NCBI RefSeq assembly: GCF_000956475.1
Contig: NZ_JYJB01000008.1
Span: forward strand, 434,001-498,000
Source of the DNA: Microbacterium hydrocarbonoxydans
GTDB lineage: Bacteria; Actinomycetota; Actinomycetes; Actinomycetales; Microbacteriaceae
Direction: 5' to 3'
DNA: 64,000 bases
Shown here: piece after piece, positions 17,675 to 26,574 of the stretch
How positions within the stretch are numbered: the stretch's first letter is position 1
How the letters are laid out: every line of letters starts with the position of its first letter
Notes under the pieces: generated by a model
The model's database searches: none
Told to the model about the DNA's origin: nothing
Seen by the model: the letters and a program-made list of their open reading frames with translations, nothing else
Made by a program: the position numbers and the translations under genes

Positions 17675-18166
17675 TCAGTGACGGCGAAGCACGGTGTGGC
17701 GGTCAGCGCCCTCGCCGTACGACTCCGAGACGAGTCCCCGCTCAGCCGCGATGTCGTGCACCAGCTTGCGCTCGTAGCTCGACATGGCCGGCAGGGAGGC
17801 CTGGGATGCGCCCTCGTCGAGCTTCACCGCAGCGGCGTTCACGAGAGTCTCCAGCTGACGTCGACGAGTGTCGCGGGATCCGCCGATGTCGAGGATCAGA
17901 CGTGAGAAGGAGCCCGTCTTGCTCTGCACCGCGAGACGGGTGAGCTCCTGCAGAGCCTGCACAGTGTCGGGGGCTGAGAGCAGAGCCAGGCCGTCGCCCT
18001 CGGCTTCCACCGAGACATAGGCCCGGCCCTGACGTACGTCGAGGTTCAGATCTCCGTCGATGTCGGCGATGTCCAGGAGCTCCTCAAGGAAGTCCGCGGC
18101 GACATCGCCTTCGTTCTCGAGCTGAGCGACGGTCGGCTCGGTCGACTCGATGACGTTCTCACTCAT
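17675..18166 (-). CDS. jag: Jag/KhpB single-stranded nucleic-acid-binding protein (KH-R3H)
   Basis: A 163-residue cytoplasmic RNA-binding protein. Residues about 25-90 form the KH-like domain (DIDGDLNLDVRQGRAYVSVEAEGDG), and the C-terminus is an R3H domain (LPAMSSYERKLVHDIAAERGLVSESYGEG, with R-x3-H). The Jag-N domain of firmicutes is absent, as is normal in actinobacteria. It overlaps the yidC stop by four bases. Confidence 0.92.
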   Translation of the reverse strand: MSENVIESTEPTVAQLENEGDVAADFLEELLDIADIDGDLNLDVRQGRAYVSVEAEGDGLALLSAPDTVQALQELTRLAVQSKTGSFSRLILDIGGSRDTRRRQLETLVNAAAVKLDEGASQASLPAMSSYERKLVHDIAAERGLVSESYGEGADRHTVLRRH

Positions 18167-19242
18167 GCGGCTGGGCCCTTCTTCTTCGCACGCTTCTTAC
18201 CCACGGGCTGCTGACGCTTCGGGGCCTCAGCCTTGGCCTTCTCGACCTCGGCGACCAGACGCTGCTGCTCCGCTTCGTAGACGGAGATCGGCACGACCTT
18301 GCCGTCGGAGTTGATCGCCTTGCCCTTGCGAGCAAGGCGCTCTTCACGAGCCTTGGCCGCTTCAGAACCAGGCGTCGGCATCTCGCGGATGACGAGGAAC
18401 TGCTGGCCCATGGTCCACAGGTTCGAGATGAACCAGTACACGACCACGCCGAGGGGGAAGAACACACCCGAGAAGATGAAGCCCAGCGGCAGCACGTAGA
18501 GCATGATCTTCTGCATCTGATACGCCTGGCCGGTCTTGGCCTCGGGCGACAGGTTCTTCGAGATGATCTGCAGCTGGGTGAAGAACTGCGAGCCGATCAT
18601 CAGCACGACGAGGGTGACGAGGATCACGATGGCCGTGGTGTTCTGGGCGTCGACCGCGTTGCCGAGCGTCTGGTGCAGAGATGCGACGCCGAAGAGCTTC
18701 GCGTTGTAGAACTCCTGGGTGAGCTCGGCGTTCAGCAGACCGACGCCGCCGATCTCGTGCGTCGCGTGCTTGGTCACATCGCTCAGAACCGAGTACAGCG
18801 AGAAGAAGACCGGCATCTGCACAAGGAGCGGAAGACAGCTCGACATCGGCGTCGTGCCGTGCTTCTTGTACAGCGCCATGGTCTCGCGACTCATCGCCTC
18901 ACGGCTGAGCTGATCCTTCTTGCCGCGGTACTTCTCCTGGACTTTCCGCAGTTCAGGAGCAATTTCCATCATCTTGCGCTGGCTCTTGATCTGCTTCACG
19001 AAGAGCGGGATCAGCGCCGCGCGGACGACGATGACGAGACCGACGATGGACAGCACCCACGTGAGTCCGCTGTCCGCCTCGAGCCCGACGGCGGTCAGCA
19101 GCCAGTGCCATGCCACCAGCACGAGCTCGACCAGCCACTTCAGCGGCCAGAGGATCGTGCCGAGCAGGTCGAAGCCGCCGGCGGCGGCTCCCGACGGTGT
19201 CGGCGACGGCGTAGCCGCAGCGAGCAGGAGGTCAAGACCCAC
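18163..19242 (-). CDS. yidC: membrane protein insertase YidC
   Basis: A 359-residue Oxa1/Alb3/YidC insertase. It has an N-terminal hydrophobic segment, a basic cytoplasmic loop (IKSQRKMMEIAPELRKVQEKY) and the conserved helix block NAELTQEFYNAKLFG...FFTQLQIISK...FSGVFFPLGVVVYWFISNLWTMGQQ. The lysine-rich C-terminal tail (KKRAKKKGPAA) probably contacts the ribosome. The ATG is three bases after the yidD stop. Confidence 0.95.
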   Translation of the reverse strand: MGLDLLLAAATPSPTPSGAAAGGFDLLGTILWPLKWLVELVLVAWHWLLTAVGLEADSGLTWVLSIVGLVIVVRAALIPLFVKQIKSQRKMMEIAPELRKVQEKYRGKKDQLSREAMSRETMALYKKHGTTPMSSCLPLLVQMPVFFSLYSVLSDVTKHATHEIGGVGLLNAELTQEFYNAKLFGVASLHQTLGNAVDAQNTTAIVILVTLVVLMIGSQFFTQLQIISKNLSPEAKTGQAYQMQKIMLYVLPLGFIFSGVFFPLGVVVYWFISNLWTMGQQFLVIREMPTPGSEAAKAREERLARKGKAINSDGKVVPISVYEAEQQRLVAEVEKAKAEAPKRQQPVGKKRAKKKGPAA

Positions 19243-19245
19243 TGT

Positions 19246-19596
19246 TCAGTCCTTTCGGGCAGGGACGACGAAACCGCGGGCGGTCAGGTCGTAGCGGAAG
19301 TGTTCGTGCGGATGGACGTCGTCGACGCCTCCGCGAGTCCAGGGATTGCAACGGAGGATGCGCCATGCCGAGAGCAGAGCTCCCCGCACGGCGCCGTGTT
19401 GTTGCACCGCACCTACAGCGTAAGCCGAGCAGGACGGATAGTACGCACAGACGTCGCCATACAGCGGCGAGATCACCTTGCGGTACGCCGTGAGAAAGCC
19501 CAGCACGAGATTCCTCGGGATCAGCGGGATGCTGCGCAGCAGGTCTTCCGGCTGCATCCGAGCCGTGCCGACCGAGCTCGCCGGCAGGGCGCTCAT
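19246..19596 (-). CDS. yidD: membrane protein insertion efficiency factor YidD
   Basis: A 116-residue protein with the family core YRKVISPLYGDVCAYYPSCSAYAVGAVQQHG and WRILRCNPWTRGGVDDV. The start is set at MSALPASS (19596), where the ATG overlaps the rnpA stop; the frame extends further only through the rnpA gene. YidD assists YidC-dependent membrane insertion. Confidence 0.92.
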   Translation of the reverse strand: MSALPASSVGTARMQPEDLLRSIPLIPRNLVLGFLTAYRKVISPLYGDVCAYYPSCSAYAVGAVQQHGAVRGALLSAWRILRCNPWTRGGVDDVHPHEHFRYDLTARGFVVPARKD

Positions 19597-19937
19597 GACG
19601 GCATCCGCTCGAGGCGTCCGATACAGCGGTTCACATCTGCACTCAGCTCGGCATAGCTCGCCGTCGCCGACGCAGGAAGGGCACGGATGACGACATCCGT
19701 GCCCTCGGGAACACGCTCGAGCGCCTCCGCACACACGGCTTTGAGTCGCCGGCGCACGGTGTTGCGCACCACAGCGGTGCCCACCTGCTTGCTGATGATG
19801 AACCCGAACCGCGGGACTCTGCTCTCACCCGTCGACAACATCGAGGTCACGACGCGCGACCCGCCACAACGGGAACCGCGCCGAACGACCAGTCGATAGT
19901 CGCTCCCGCGAGTCAGCCGGAACGGGCGGGCTAGCAC
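19593..19937 (-). CDS. rnpA: ribonuclease P protein component
   Basis: A 114-residue basic protein that helps the RNase P RNA cleave the 5' leader of tRNA precursors. Family motifs are RLTRGSDYRLVVRRG, FGFIISKQVGTAVVRN and the RNR-like box NTVRRRLK. The start is GTG. It overlaps yidD by four bases and lies 6 bases beyond rpmH. Confidence 0.94.
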   Translation of the reverse strand: MLARPFRLTRGSDYRLVVRRGSRCGGSRVVTSMLSTGESRVPRFGFIISKQVGTAVVRNTVRRRLKAVCAEALERVPEGTDVVIRALPASATASYAELSADVNRCIGRLERMPS

Positions 19938-19943
19938 AGTGGC

Positions 19944-20081
19944 TTACGCGGAAAGCTCGACGCGGCCCTTCCCGCGGCGAGCCGACAGGATTGCGCGGCC
20001 GGCGCGGGTGCGCATGCGGGCACGGAAGCCGTGCTTCTTGGCGCGACGACGGTTGTTGGGCTGGAAAGTGCGCTTGCTCAT
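19944..20081 (-). CDS. rpmH: 50S ribosomal protein L34
   Basis: A 45-residue protein that starts [20 protein letters not shown] and ends GKGRVELSA, a complete and typical L34. Its minus-strand ATG is at 20079-20081 and its TAA at 19944-19946. It heads the rpmH-rnpA-yidD-yidC-jag-rsmG string. Confidence 0.97.
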   Translation of the reverse strand: MSKRTFQPNNRRRAKKHGFRARMRTRAGRAILSARRGKGRVELSA

Positions 20082-20399
20082 GGAATCACTCCGGGAATGC
20101 TGCCACCGGAATCAGTTTCGACCGGAGACATAGGGATCTGCCGTTCAGGCATAAGTCAACCGATTAAGGGTACGTCCTGCCGGCGCGCAGAGCAAATCTG
20201 CGCGCTCACCGGGTTCTCATCCGCCGAAATCCGCACAGCCATTATCCACAACCTTCTCCCCGGCGGCACACTCAACACGCCCGCGGATTTTCAAGGGCAG
20301 GTTGCTGTTCTCTCCACAGGTGACTACCGTGGCATCCGAAGTTATCCACAGGGGGGACGCGTTCTCGTGCCTTCCCACTCGATCCCTGCCCGGAGCGTC
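20082..20399. promoter_or_regulatory. rpmH-dnaA divergent intergenic region with DnaA boxes
   Basis: This gene-free stretch of 318 bases holds two perfect DnaA boxes, TTATCCACA at 20242-20250 and 20342-20350. A weaker CTCTCCACA-like box lies near 20310. DnaA probably represses its own gene here. On the minus strand TTGACT (20159-20154) is a possible -35 for rpmH, but the best -10 match is about 20 bases away, so that promoter is uncertain. Confidence 0.65.
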
Positions 20400-21791
20400 A
20401 TGTCCTCACCTGCCCAGCCCGACGTCCCGATCTGGACCACTGTGCAGGAGCTCCTCGAGGCGGACGACCGGGTGACCCCCCAGCTCCAGGGGTTCCTGAG
20501 CCTCGCGGTTCCCGCCGGCGTCATGGCGGCGACCCTCTACCTCGAGGTGCCGAACGACCTCACCGCGGCGCAGATCAACAAGCGCCTGCGGCTGCCGATC
20601 ATGGAGGCACTCGCGCACGTGGGCGAAGAGGTCACCTCGTACCGCGTCGTCGTGAACCATGAACTCGCCGAGCAGCCGACCGCCCCGATCGCCGTCGCCG
20701 ACTACGGGCGCCAGGAGCAGCAGCGGCCCGAGTCGCCCATGGAGCAGCCCACCCCCCTGCGCCACGAATCGCGGCTGAACCCGAAGTACACCTTCGACAA
20801 CTTCGTGATCGGGCAGTCCAACCGGTTCGCCCACGCAGCGGCCGTCGCGGTCGCCGAGGCCCCGGCCAAGGCGTACAACCCGCTGTTCATCTACGGCGAC
20901 TCGGGTCTCGGCAAGACCCACCTCCTGCACGCGATCGGCGACTACGCGCAGTCCCTCTACGCGGGGGTGAAGGTGCGGTACGTCTCCAGCGAGGAGTTCA
21001 CCAACGATTTCATCAACTCGATCGCCAACAACCGCGGCGCAGCGTTCCAGGCGCGGTATCGCGAGGTCGACATCCTCCTCATCGACGACATCCAGTTCCT
21101 CCAGGGTCGCGCCGAGACCCAGGAGGCCTTCTTCCACACGTTCAACACGCTGCACGACCACAACAAGCAGGTCGTGATCACAAGCGACGTCGCACCCAAG
21201 CTGCTCACCGGGTTCGAAGACCGCATGCGCAGCCGCTTCGAGTGGGGCCTCATCACCGACGTGCAGGCGCCCGACCTCGAGACGCGCATCGCGATCCTCC
21301 GCAAGAAGGCGCAGAGCGAATCGCTGCACATCCCCGACGAGGTGCTCGAGTACATCGCCACCGTCGTCTCCTCCAACATCCGCGAACTCGAGGGCGCTCT
21401 CATCCGCGTCTCCGCCTTCGCGAGCCTGAACCGTTCGGCGCTCGACATCTCGCTCGCCCAGACGGTGCTGCGCGACATCATCGACACGGCAGAGGACAAC
21501 ATCATCTCGCCGACCGACATCATCACGGCGACCGCGCAGTACTTCAAGCTCACCGTCGACGACCTCTACGGATCGAGCCGATCGCAGCAGATCGCGACGG
21601 CACGACAGATCGCGATGTACCTGTGCCGCGAGCGCACGAGTCTGTCGCTGCCGAAGATCGGCCAGCTGTTCGGCAACCGCGACCACACCACGGTCATGTA
21701 CGCGTACAAGAAGATCAGTGACCTCATGAAGGAGCGGCGCTCGATCTACAACCAGGTCACGGAGATCACCACGCAACTCGGACGGCGCTGA
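20400..21791 (+). CDS. dnaA: chromosomal replication initiator DnaA
   Basis: A 463-residue AAA+ initiator that binds TTATCCACA boxes and opens oriC. Domain I covers about 1-90, followed by a short Pro/Gln-rich linker. The Walker A is GDSGLGKTHLLHAIG near 165-175 and Walker B is LLIDDIQFLQG. The C-terminal DNA-binding signature is RDHTTVMYAYKKI. I chose the ATG at 20400 because GGAG precedes it and MSSPAQPD fits the family; the frame runs back to about 20031 without conservation. Confidence 0.96.
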   Translation: MSSPAQPDVPIWTTVQELLEADDRVTPQLQGFLSLAVPAGVMAATLYLEVPNDLTAAQINKRLRLPIMEALAHVGEEVTSYRVVVNHELAEQPTAPIAVADYGRQEQQRPESPMEQPTPLRHESRLNPKYTFDNFVIGQSNRFAHAAAVAVAEAPAKAYNPLFIYGDSGLGKTHLLHAIGDYAQSLYAGVKVRYVSSEEFTNDFINSIANNRGAAFQARYREVDILLIDDIQFLQGRAETQEAFFHTFNTLHDHNKQVVITSDVAPKLLTGFEDRMRSRFEWGLITDVQAPDLETRIAILRKKAQSESLHIPDEVLEYIATVVSSNIRELEGALIRVSAFASLNRSALDISLAQTVLRDIIDTAEDNIISPTDIITATAQYFKLTVDDLYGSSRSQQIATARQIAMYLCRERTSLSLPKIGQLFGNRDHTTVMYAYKKISDLMKERRSIYNQVTEITTQLGRR

Positions 21792-21815
21792 GCGCCCCCC
21801 ATCCGCCTCTCTTCG

Positions 21816-21859
21816 AAAAGGGGGACACAGTGTCTGATCGGGCGCTGTGTCCCCCTTTT
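21816..21859 (+). terminator. strong terminator after dnaA
   Basis: AAAAGGGGGACACAG pairs with CTGTGTCCCCCTTTT, a 15-bp stem ending in a T run. It separates dnaA transcription from oriC. Confidence 0.9.
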
Positions 21860-22322
21860 CGCGGTTTTCGCGGGCATCTCAGAGTCACGGGACCGCGTTT
21901 GCACACATGTGGATAACTTGTGGATGAATCCCGATCGGGTCGGGACGGCTGTGGTGTTAACGGGACAACCTGTGGATAACTCGGGGATACTCCACAGACG
22001 GGCGGATGCCGTCCACCCGCGGTTTCCTCAGGGATTCCACAAGTGACAAGCGTGTAGTTCCCTACTCGCGTCTGCTTTCCACCGACTTATCCACAGTTTC
22101 CACAGTTGTTAACACCGTTAAGGAGTTAACCCGTTTCAGGCGCGATCCGATCACCAGACGGTGTGGAACCGTCGACGCGACGGCGAAGCCCGTCGACGAA
22201 TCACAAGTCGTAGGGAAGTGTTCGAGTGTGGGGCTAGCATGGGAAGCCCTGCAGTGGCAGGGCCGCGCACATCGTGTCATTCCACCGGCGATGCGACGCT
22301 CAGAGAACGACGAGGAGCACCC
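21860..22322. other. oriC: origin of replication oriC
   Basis: A 463-base gene-free stretch between dnaA and dnaN. Perfect DnaA boxes: 21908-21916 and 21971-21979 (TGTGGATAA) and 22087-22095 (TTATCCACA). Near matches: 21919-21927 (one mismatch), 21988-21996 and 22096-22104 (two mismatches). A relatively AT-rich run with two GTTAAC-like hexamers (22107-22132) is a candidate unwinding element. The promoter of dnaN must lie in the 3' part. Confidence 0.88.
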
Positions 22323-23465
22323 GTGAGGTTTCAGGTCAACCGCGATGTCTTCAGCGAGGCTGTCTCCTTCGTGGTCAAGCTGCTGCCGCAGCGCAACCCG
22401 CAGCCGATCCTCGCGGGAGTGCTGATCGAAGCCGACGGCACGGGGCTCACCCTCTCGGCGTTCGACTACGAAGCATCCGCTCGCACGACGATCGAGGCGA
22501 CAGTCGACACACCGGGCACGATCCTCGTGCACGGCCGCCTGCTGTCGGACATCGCGAGCCGTCTTCCGAACGCGCCGATCGAGATCGCGGTCGAGGAGGA
22601 CGGCGGGATCGCGGTCACCTGCGGATCCGCCCGCTTCACCCTGGCTGCGATGCCTGTCGAGGAGTATCCGTCGATCCCCGAGGTGAGCGGCACGTCGGGT
22701 GTCGTTCCCGCAGACGACTTCGGCACCGCCATCTCGCAGGTCGGATTCGCCGCGTCTCGCGACGACGTCACCCCCGTGCTCACCGGTGTGCAGCTCGAGG
22801 TCTCGGGCCAGAACCTGAGCCTGGTCGCCACCGACCGCTACCGCGTCTCGCTGCGGGATGTTCCGTGGGATGGCGAAGCCGTCGAATCGAGCGCTCTCGT
22901 ACCCGCGCGGACCCTGGTCGAGGTCGGCAAGACCTTCGGACACGCGGGAACCATCCAGATCGCCTTCTCGGGTGCAGGCGATCGCGAGATCATCGCGTTC
23001 ACCGCGGGCAACAAGACCGTGACCTCCCTCCTGATCAAGGGCAATTTCCCCCCGGTCCGCCGACTCTTCCCCGAGCAGACCGATCACTACGCGGTCGTGA
23101 ACACCGCCGACCTCATCGAGGCCGTCCGCCGAGTGTCGCTCGTGCTCGATCGCGCAGCTCCCCTGCGGTTCACGTTCACGAGCGACAGCGTCACGATGGA
23201 TGCTTCGGGCAGCGAGCACGCCCGCGCCTCCGAGTCGGTGGACGCCATCCTGCACGGCGGTGATGAGGTGACGCTCGGACTGAACCCGCAGTACCTGACC
23301 GAGGCGCTCGGCGCCGTCAAGAGCGAGTTCGTGCGCGTCACCTTCACCTCGAGCGACAACGCGAACAAGCTCAGCCCGGTGCTGATCACCAGTCAGACCT
23401 CCGTCGACCAGGCCGGCCTCGACTCGTTCAAGTACCTGCTGCAGCCCAACCTGCTTCTCCGCTGA
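22323..23465 (+). CDS. dnaN: DNA polymerase III sliding clamp (beta subunit)
   Basis: A 380-residue beta clamp made of three similar domains. It starts RFQVNRDVFSEAVSFVVKLLPQRNPQPILAGV and ends TSVDQAGLDSFKYLLQPNLLLR, both typical. The GTG at 22323 follows GAGGAG. In most actinobacteria gnd or recF follows; here a surface-protein pair intervenes. Confidence 0.96.
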   Translation: MRFQVNRDVFSEAVSFVVKLLPQRNPQPILAGVLIEADGTGLTLSAFDYEASARTTIEATVDTPGTILVHGRLLSDIASRLPNAPIEIAVEEDGGIAVTCGSARFTLAAMPVEEYPSIPEVSGTSGVVPADDFGTAISQVGFAASRDDVTPVLTGVQLEVSGQNLSLVATDRYRVSLRDVPWDGEAVESSALVPARTLVEVGKTFGHAGTIQIAFSGAGDREIIAFTAGNKTVTSLLIKGNFPPVRRLFPEQTDHYAVVNTADLIEAVRRVSLVLDRAAPLRFTFTSDSVTMDASGSEHARASESVDAILHGGDEVTLGLNPQYLTEALGAVKSEFVRVTFTSSDNANKLSPVLITSQTSVDQAGLDSFKYLLQPNLLLR

Positions 23466-23884
23466 GCATCCACGACAGGGTCTGATCGACGCCGATCGGG
23501 CGCGCTCGGCATCGCCAGGAGCCGTCGACTCCGTCGATCGACGCAGCCGAGACCGGTCTGAGCTGCCGCGCCGCGGGGTCGGACCTTCGCTCTCCGTGGC
23601 TCTCAGCGCCGATTTTCGGCCTGCGCGCCTCGAAGTCACGTCGAATCGGGTCGAAATCGCCTCTCAGAGCGATTCTCCGGTGGACCAGGAGACGCCGATC
23701 CTGGCCGTTCGCTGCCTGACGCGACAGCAGACACGACCCTGCACTGCCGTTACGTCTCGGAAACGGCGGCGCAGAGTCCGCGAAACATGACCCTGCGAGA
23801 GTCGCCGTACCCGAAGAGCACGGCGGCTCCGCACCCCGCCGTGCTGCCGCGCTCGTCTTCCCCCGAGACGAAAGACGCCTCCGC
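23466..23884. other. gene-free interval between dnaN and the cohesin gene
   Basis: In these 419 bases I find no supported gene. The one clear structure is a hairpin just upstream of the next start: AGCACGGCGG (23817-23826) pairs with CCGCCGTGCT (23836-23845). It has no U-rich tail, so it may be a 5'-leader structure rather than a terminator. I did not recognise a known riboswitch. Confidence 0.45.
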
Positions 23885-24622
23885 ATGTCGCATCATCCCC
23901 CTGCCCGAATTCCCCGGCTGCTCCTCGCAGCGTTGTCGATCGGCGTCGTCGCGTTCGTCCCGCTCGGCGGTGCGGTACCGGCATCCGCCGCAGTCGTCCC
24001 CGACGACACACTCGTTCTGACCGCAGAACCGGCTTCTGTCTCCGTGGGCGACACCGTGACCGTGACTGTGTCGGCGACTGGATTGACCGACCTGTATGCC
24101 TACGACCTGGACGTCGCCGCCGACCCGGAGCTTCTCGCCTTCGTCGCAGGGAGCGGGACGACACCCGCCAGAGGGTTCGGTTCCGCGACGGGAGAGGCCG
24201 GCACGGTCTCCGTGATCGCGACACGGCTCGGCACGTCGCCGGGACTCGTGGGCGACCAGACGCTCGTCACTCTGAGCTTCACGGCCCTGACCGCGGGGAC
24301 AGCCGAGATATCCCTCGCCGCGGGAAGCCTGGTCGACTCCGCCGGAGCCGCGACACCGATCGACACCTCGGACGAGTCGTTGACGGCAGCCGTCGAGATC
24401 ACCGGTGTCGACGACGCGGGAGCCGACGCGCAGGGAGCCGCCGACGGCGCCGGCAACGCCGGCTCCGGGGGCACGGACGGATCGACCGGGGGCGCCCCGA
24501 CGAGCTCGGGATCACTCGCGATCACCGGAGCGGATGCCGCGCCATGGCTGATCGCCGCCGGCATCGCGGCGATCTTCGCCGCAGCCGGAGCCGTCCTCGC
24601 GATGCGACGGAGGACTCGATGA
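23885..24622 (+). CDS. surface-anchored cohesin-domain protein
   Basis: The 245-residue protein has a signal peptide (residues 1 to about 36, ending VPASAAV). One cohesin-type beta-sandwich follows at about 40-175 (ASVSVGDTVTVTVSATGLTD, then YAYDLDVAADPELLAFV and LVTLSFTALTAGTAEISL). A Gly/Ser/Asp-rich linker leads to LAITG at 211-215, a hydrophobic helix and a terminal RRRTR. LAITG fits the LAxTG class E sortase signal. Cohesins bind dockerins, and the next gene, which overlaps it by four bases (ATGA), encodes a dockerin. No strong ribosome binding site is visible before the ATG. Confidence 0.75.
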   Translation: MSHHPPARIPRLLLAALSIGVVAFVPLGGAVPASAAVVPDDTLVLTAEPASVSVGDTVTVTVSATGLTDLYAYDLDVAADPELLAFVAGSGTTPARGFGSATGEAGTVSVIATRLGTSPGLVGDQTLVTLSFTALTAGTAEISLAAGSLVDSAGAATPIDTSDESLTAAVEITGVDDAGADAQGAADGAGNAGSGGTDGSTGGAPTSSGSLAITGADAAPWLIAAGIAAIFAAAGAVLAMRRRTR

Positions 24623-24666
24623 CCCGCAACGCCCGCACACCCGACCTCACCATCGGAGGGAACACC

Positions 24667-26481
24667 GTGAAGAGCACGACCATCCGTCTCACCTCCATCG
24701 CCGCAGTGTCGGTCGCGATCGTCGCCGCCTCCGGAGTCTCCGGCGCGGCCGCCAGCGCGGCATCCGCCACGACCGCGCCGATCCTGGCGCCGTACTACAC
24801 CCAGCTCGACGTCACGGGAGACGATCGCGTGACGGCCGAAGACCTCGCCGTCGCAGCTGCCGCCATCGGCATCACCGAGACCTCGAGCGAGTGGGCGTCG
24901 CTGTCGATCCTCGACACCGACGCAGACGGAGAGCTCACGATCTCGGATCTGACCGACCTGTCGCACCGGATCATCTACGACGACGGCCCCTTCGAACTCG
25001 TGGAGGCGTCGGTGCTGGACATGCAGGCGGCCATGAACGCGGGAGTGGAGACGTCCGTCAGCATCACGCAGGAGTATCTCGACCGGATCGCCGCATACGA
25101 CCGGGTCACGGTCGCAGGCGCCAGCCGACCGCTGAACTCCGTCATCACCGTGAACGACACGGCTCTCGACGCGGCTGCGGCCGCCGACGCCGTCCGTGCG
25201 AGCCAGGGGATGACGACCATGCTCCTCGGAGTGCCGATCGCGCTCAAGGACAACTACGACACGGTCGACATGGTCACGACCGGGGGCTGCGGCTGCTGGA
25301 ACGAGAACCAGACCGACACGGATGCCGCCATGGTCGAAGGGCTGCGCGCCGACGGCGCGGTGATCATCGCGAAGACCAGCCTGGATGAGTTCGCGTACGG
25401 CTTCGTCTCGGAGTTCTCCTCGTTCCAGGCACCGGGTTCGACGCTGCTGGTGGCGAGTCCCTACGACACGTCGCGCACGGCCGGCGGGTCCAGCGGCGGC
25501 ACGGGAGCTGCGATATCGGCGAACCTCGCAGCGATCGGCTTCGGGACCGACACCGGCGGGTCCATCCGGGTCCCGTCGTCGTACAACCAGCTCGTCGGCA
25601 TCCGTCCCACCGTGGGACTCGCCAGTCGTGACGGCATCATCCCGCTCGCTCTCTCGCAGGACACGGGGGGCCCGATGGCCCGATCGGTCCTCGACGCCGC
25701 CGTCGCCCTGGACGCGGTCGTCGGCGTGGATGACGCTGATCCGGTCACCGCGCGTCAGACGGGCAGAGTCCCGGAGTCGTACACGGAGTATCTCGACCCG
25801 GCGGCGCTCGCGGGAGCGCGGATCGGCTACTTCGGCTCCATGGTGGGCAGCGACCCGGGCACCGTGAGGCTGTTCGGTCAGGCGACCGCTGCTCTCGCCG
25901 CACAAGGCGCGACGGTCGTCGAGGTCACTCCTCCGCAGGGGCTCGCCGCGGTGCTCGGCGAGGGATCCGGCTCGACCAACGAGTTCCTCCACGACCTCAA
26001 CGGCTACATCGCCACCCATCTCGGCGCCGATGTCGAGCCTCGGACTCTCAGCGACATCCTCGCGACGGGCAACTACGTCACCTCGCGGCAGTCGGTCTAC
26101 GTCGCCCGGAACAATGTGACGGAGGAGACCTATCAGGGTTGGGCCGGACCCAGCGGCAGCCACACGATCCAGCTCGCCGCCGGAAAGGATCTGGTCACCC
26201 AGTTGATGGACGACCTCGACCTCGATGCGCTCATCTACCCGAGCACGAACGCCTACGGAACTCAGGGCACCAACATGCGTCTGAGCCCGAACACGGGCAT
26301 GCCCGCGGTCACGGTGCCGATGGGGCAGACGGCTCAGGGAGAGACGGCTCCGGGGAGTGGCGTGAACCTCGAGTTCCTCGGTCGCGACTTCGACGAGGGG
26401 ATGCTGCTCGGTCTCGCCTACTCCTTCGAGCAGGCGACGCACGCGCGCACGAGCCCGTCTCTGTTCGGTCCGCTCGGATGA
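24667..26481 (+). CDS. secreted amidase-signature enzyme with N-terminal dockerin
   Basis: With the GTG at 24667 (GGAGGG seven bases upstream) the protein begins with a standard signal peptide ending near AAASAAS. An upstream ATG at 24619 overlaps the cohesin stop and also has a GGAGG, so either start is possible. Residues 48-100 are a type I-like dockerin with two calcium loops (DVTGDDRVTAED and DTDADGELTISD). The rest is an amidase-signature hydrolase: Lys in PIALKDNYD (about 194), GGSSGG (about 271) and the nucleophile region DTGGSIRVP (about 295). The substrate is unknown; an amide or aminoacyl bond is expected. Confidence 0.8.
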   Translation: MKSTTIRLTSIAAVSVAIVAASGVSGAAASAASATTAPILAPYYTQLDVTGDDRVTAEDLAVAAAAIGITETSSEWASLSILDTDADGELTISDLTDLSHRIIYDDGPFELVEASVLDMQAAMNAGVETSVSITQEYLDRIAAYDRVTVAGASRPLNSVITVNDTALDAAAAADAVRASQGMTTMLLGVPIALKDNYDTVDMVTTGGCGCWNENQTDTDAAMVEGLRADGAVIIAKTSLDEFAYGFVSEFSSFQAPGSTLLVASPYDTSRTAGGSSGGTGAAISANLAAIGFGTDTGGSIRVPSSYNQLVGIRPTVGLASRDGIIPLALSQDTGGPMARSVLDAAVALDAVVGVDDADPVTARQTGRVPESYTEYLDPAALAGARIGYFGSMVGSDPGTVRLFGQATAALAAQGATVVEVTPPQGLAAVLGEGSGSTNEFLHDLNGYIATHLGADVEPRTLSDILATGNYVTSRQSVYVARNNVTEETYQGWAGPSGSHTIQLAAGKDLVTQLMDDLDLDALIYPSTNAYGTQGTNMRLSPNTGMPAVTVPMGQTAQGETAPGSGVNLEFLGRDFDEGMLLGLAYSFEQATHARTSPSLFGPLG

Positions 26482-26487
26482 CCGGCC

Positions 26488-26523
26488 GGCGGGGGCGCTC
26501 CGAGCGATCGGGGCGCCCCCGCC
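26488..26523 (+). terminator. hairpin terminator after the dockerin-amidase
   Basis: GGCGGGGGCGC (26488-26498) pairs with GCGCCCCCGCC (26513-26523). The 11-bp stem lies just after the stop. There is no T tract, so efficiency is uncertain. Confidence 0.5.
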
Positions 26524-26560
26524 GCCACTGCGCGGCCACTTCGCTGTCGGAGTCGGCGGC

Positions 26561-26574
26561 TAGGCTGACTCCCG
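26561..26574 (+). promoter_or_regulatory. leaderless-type promoter of recF
   Basis: TAGGCT (26561-26566), seven bases, then GTG. recF thus has its own promoter and is cut off from dnaN by the inserted pair. Confidence 0.5.

Noticed and set aside
23780..23884. Possible riboswitch before the cohesin gene
   Set aside because: There is one good hairpin, but I could not match the conserved core of a c-di-AMP, cobalamin or other known class. A covariance-model search would decide.
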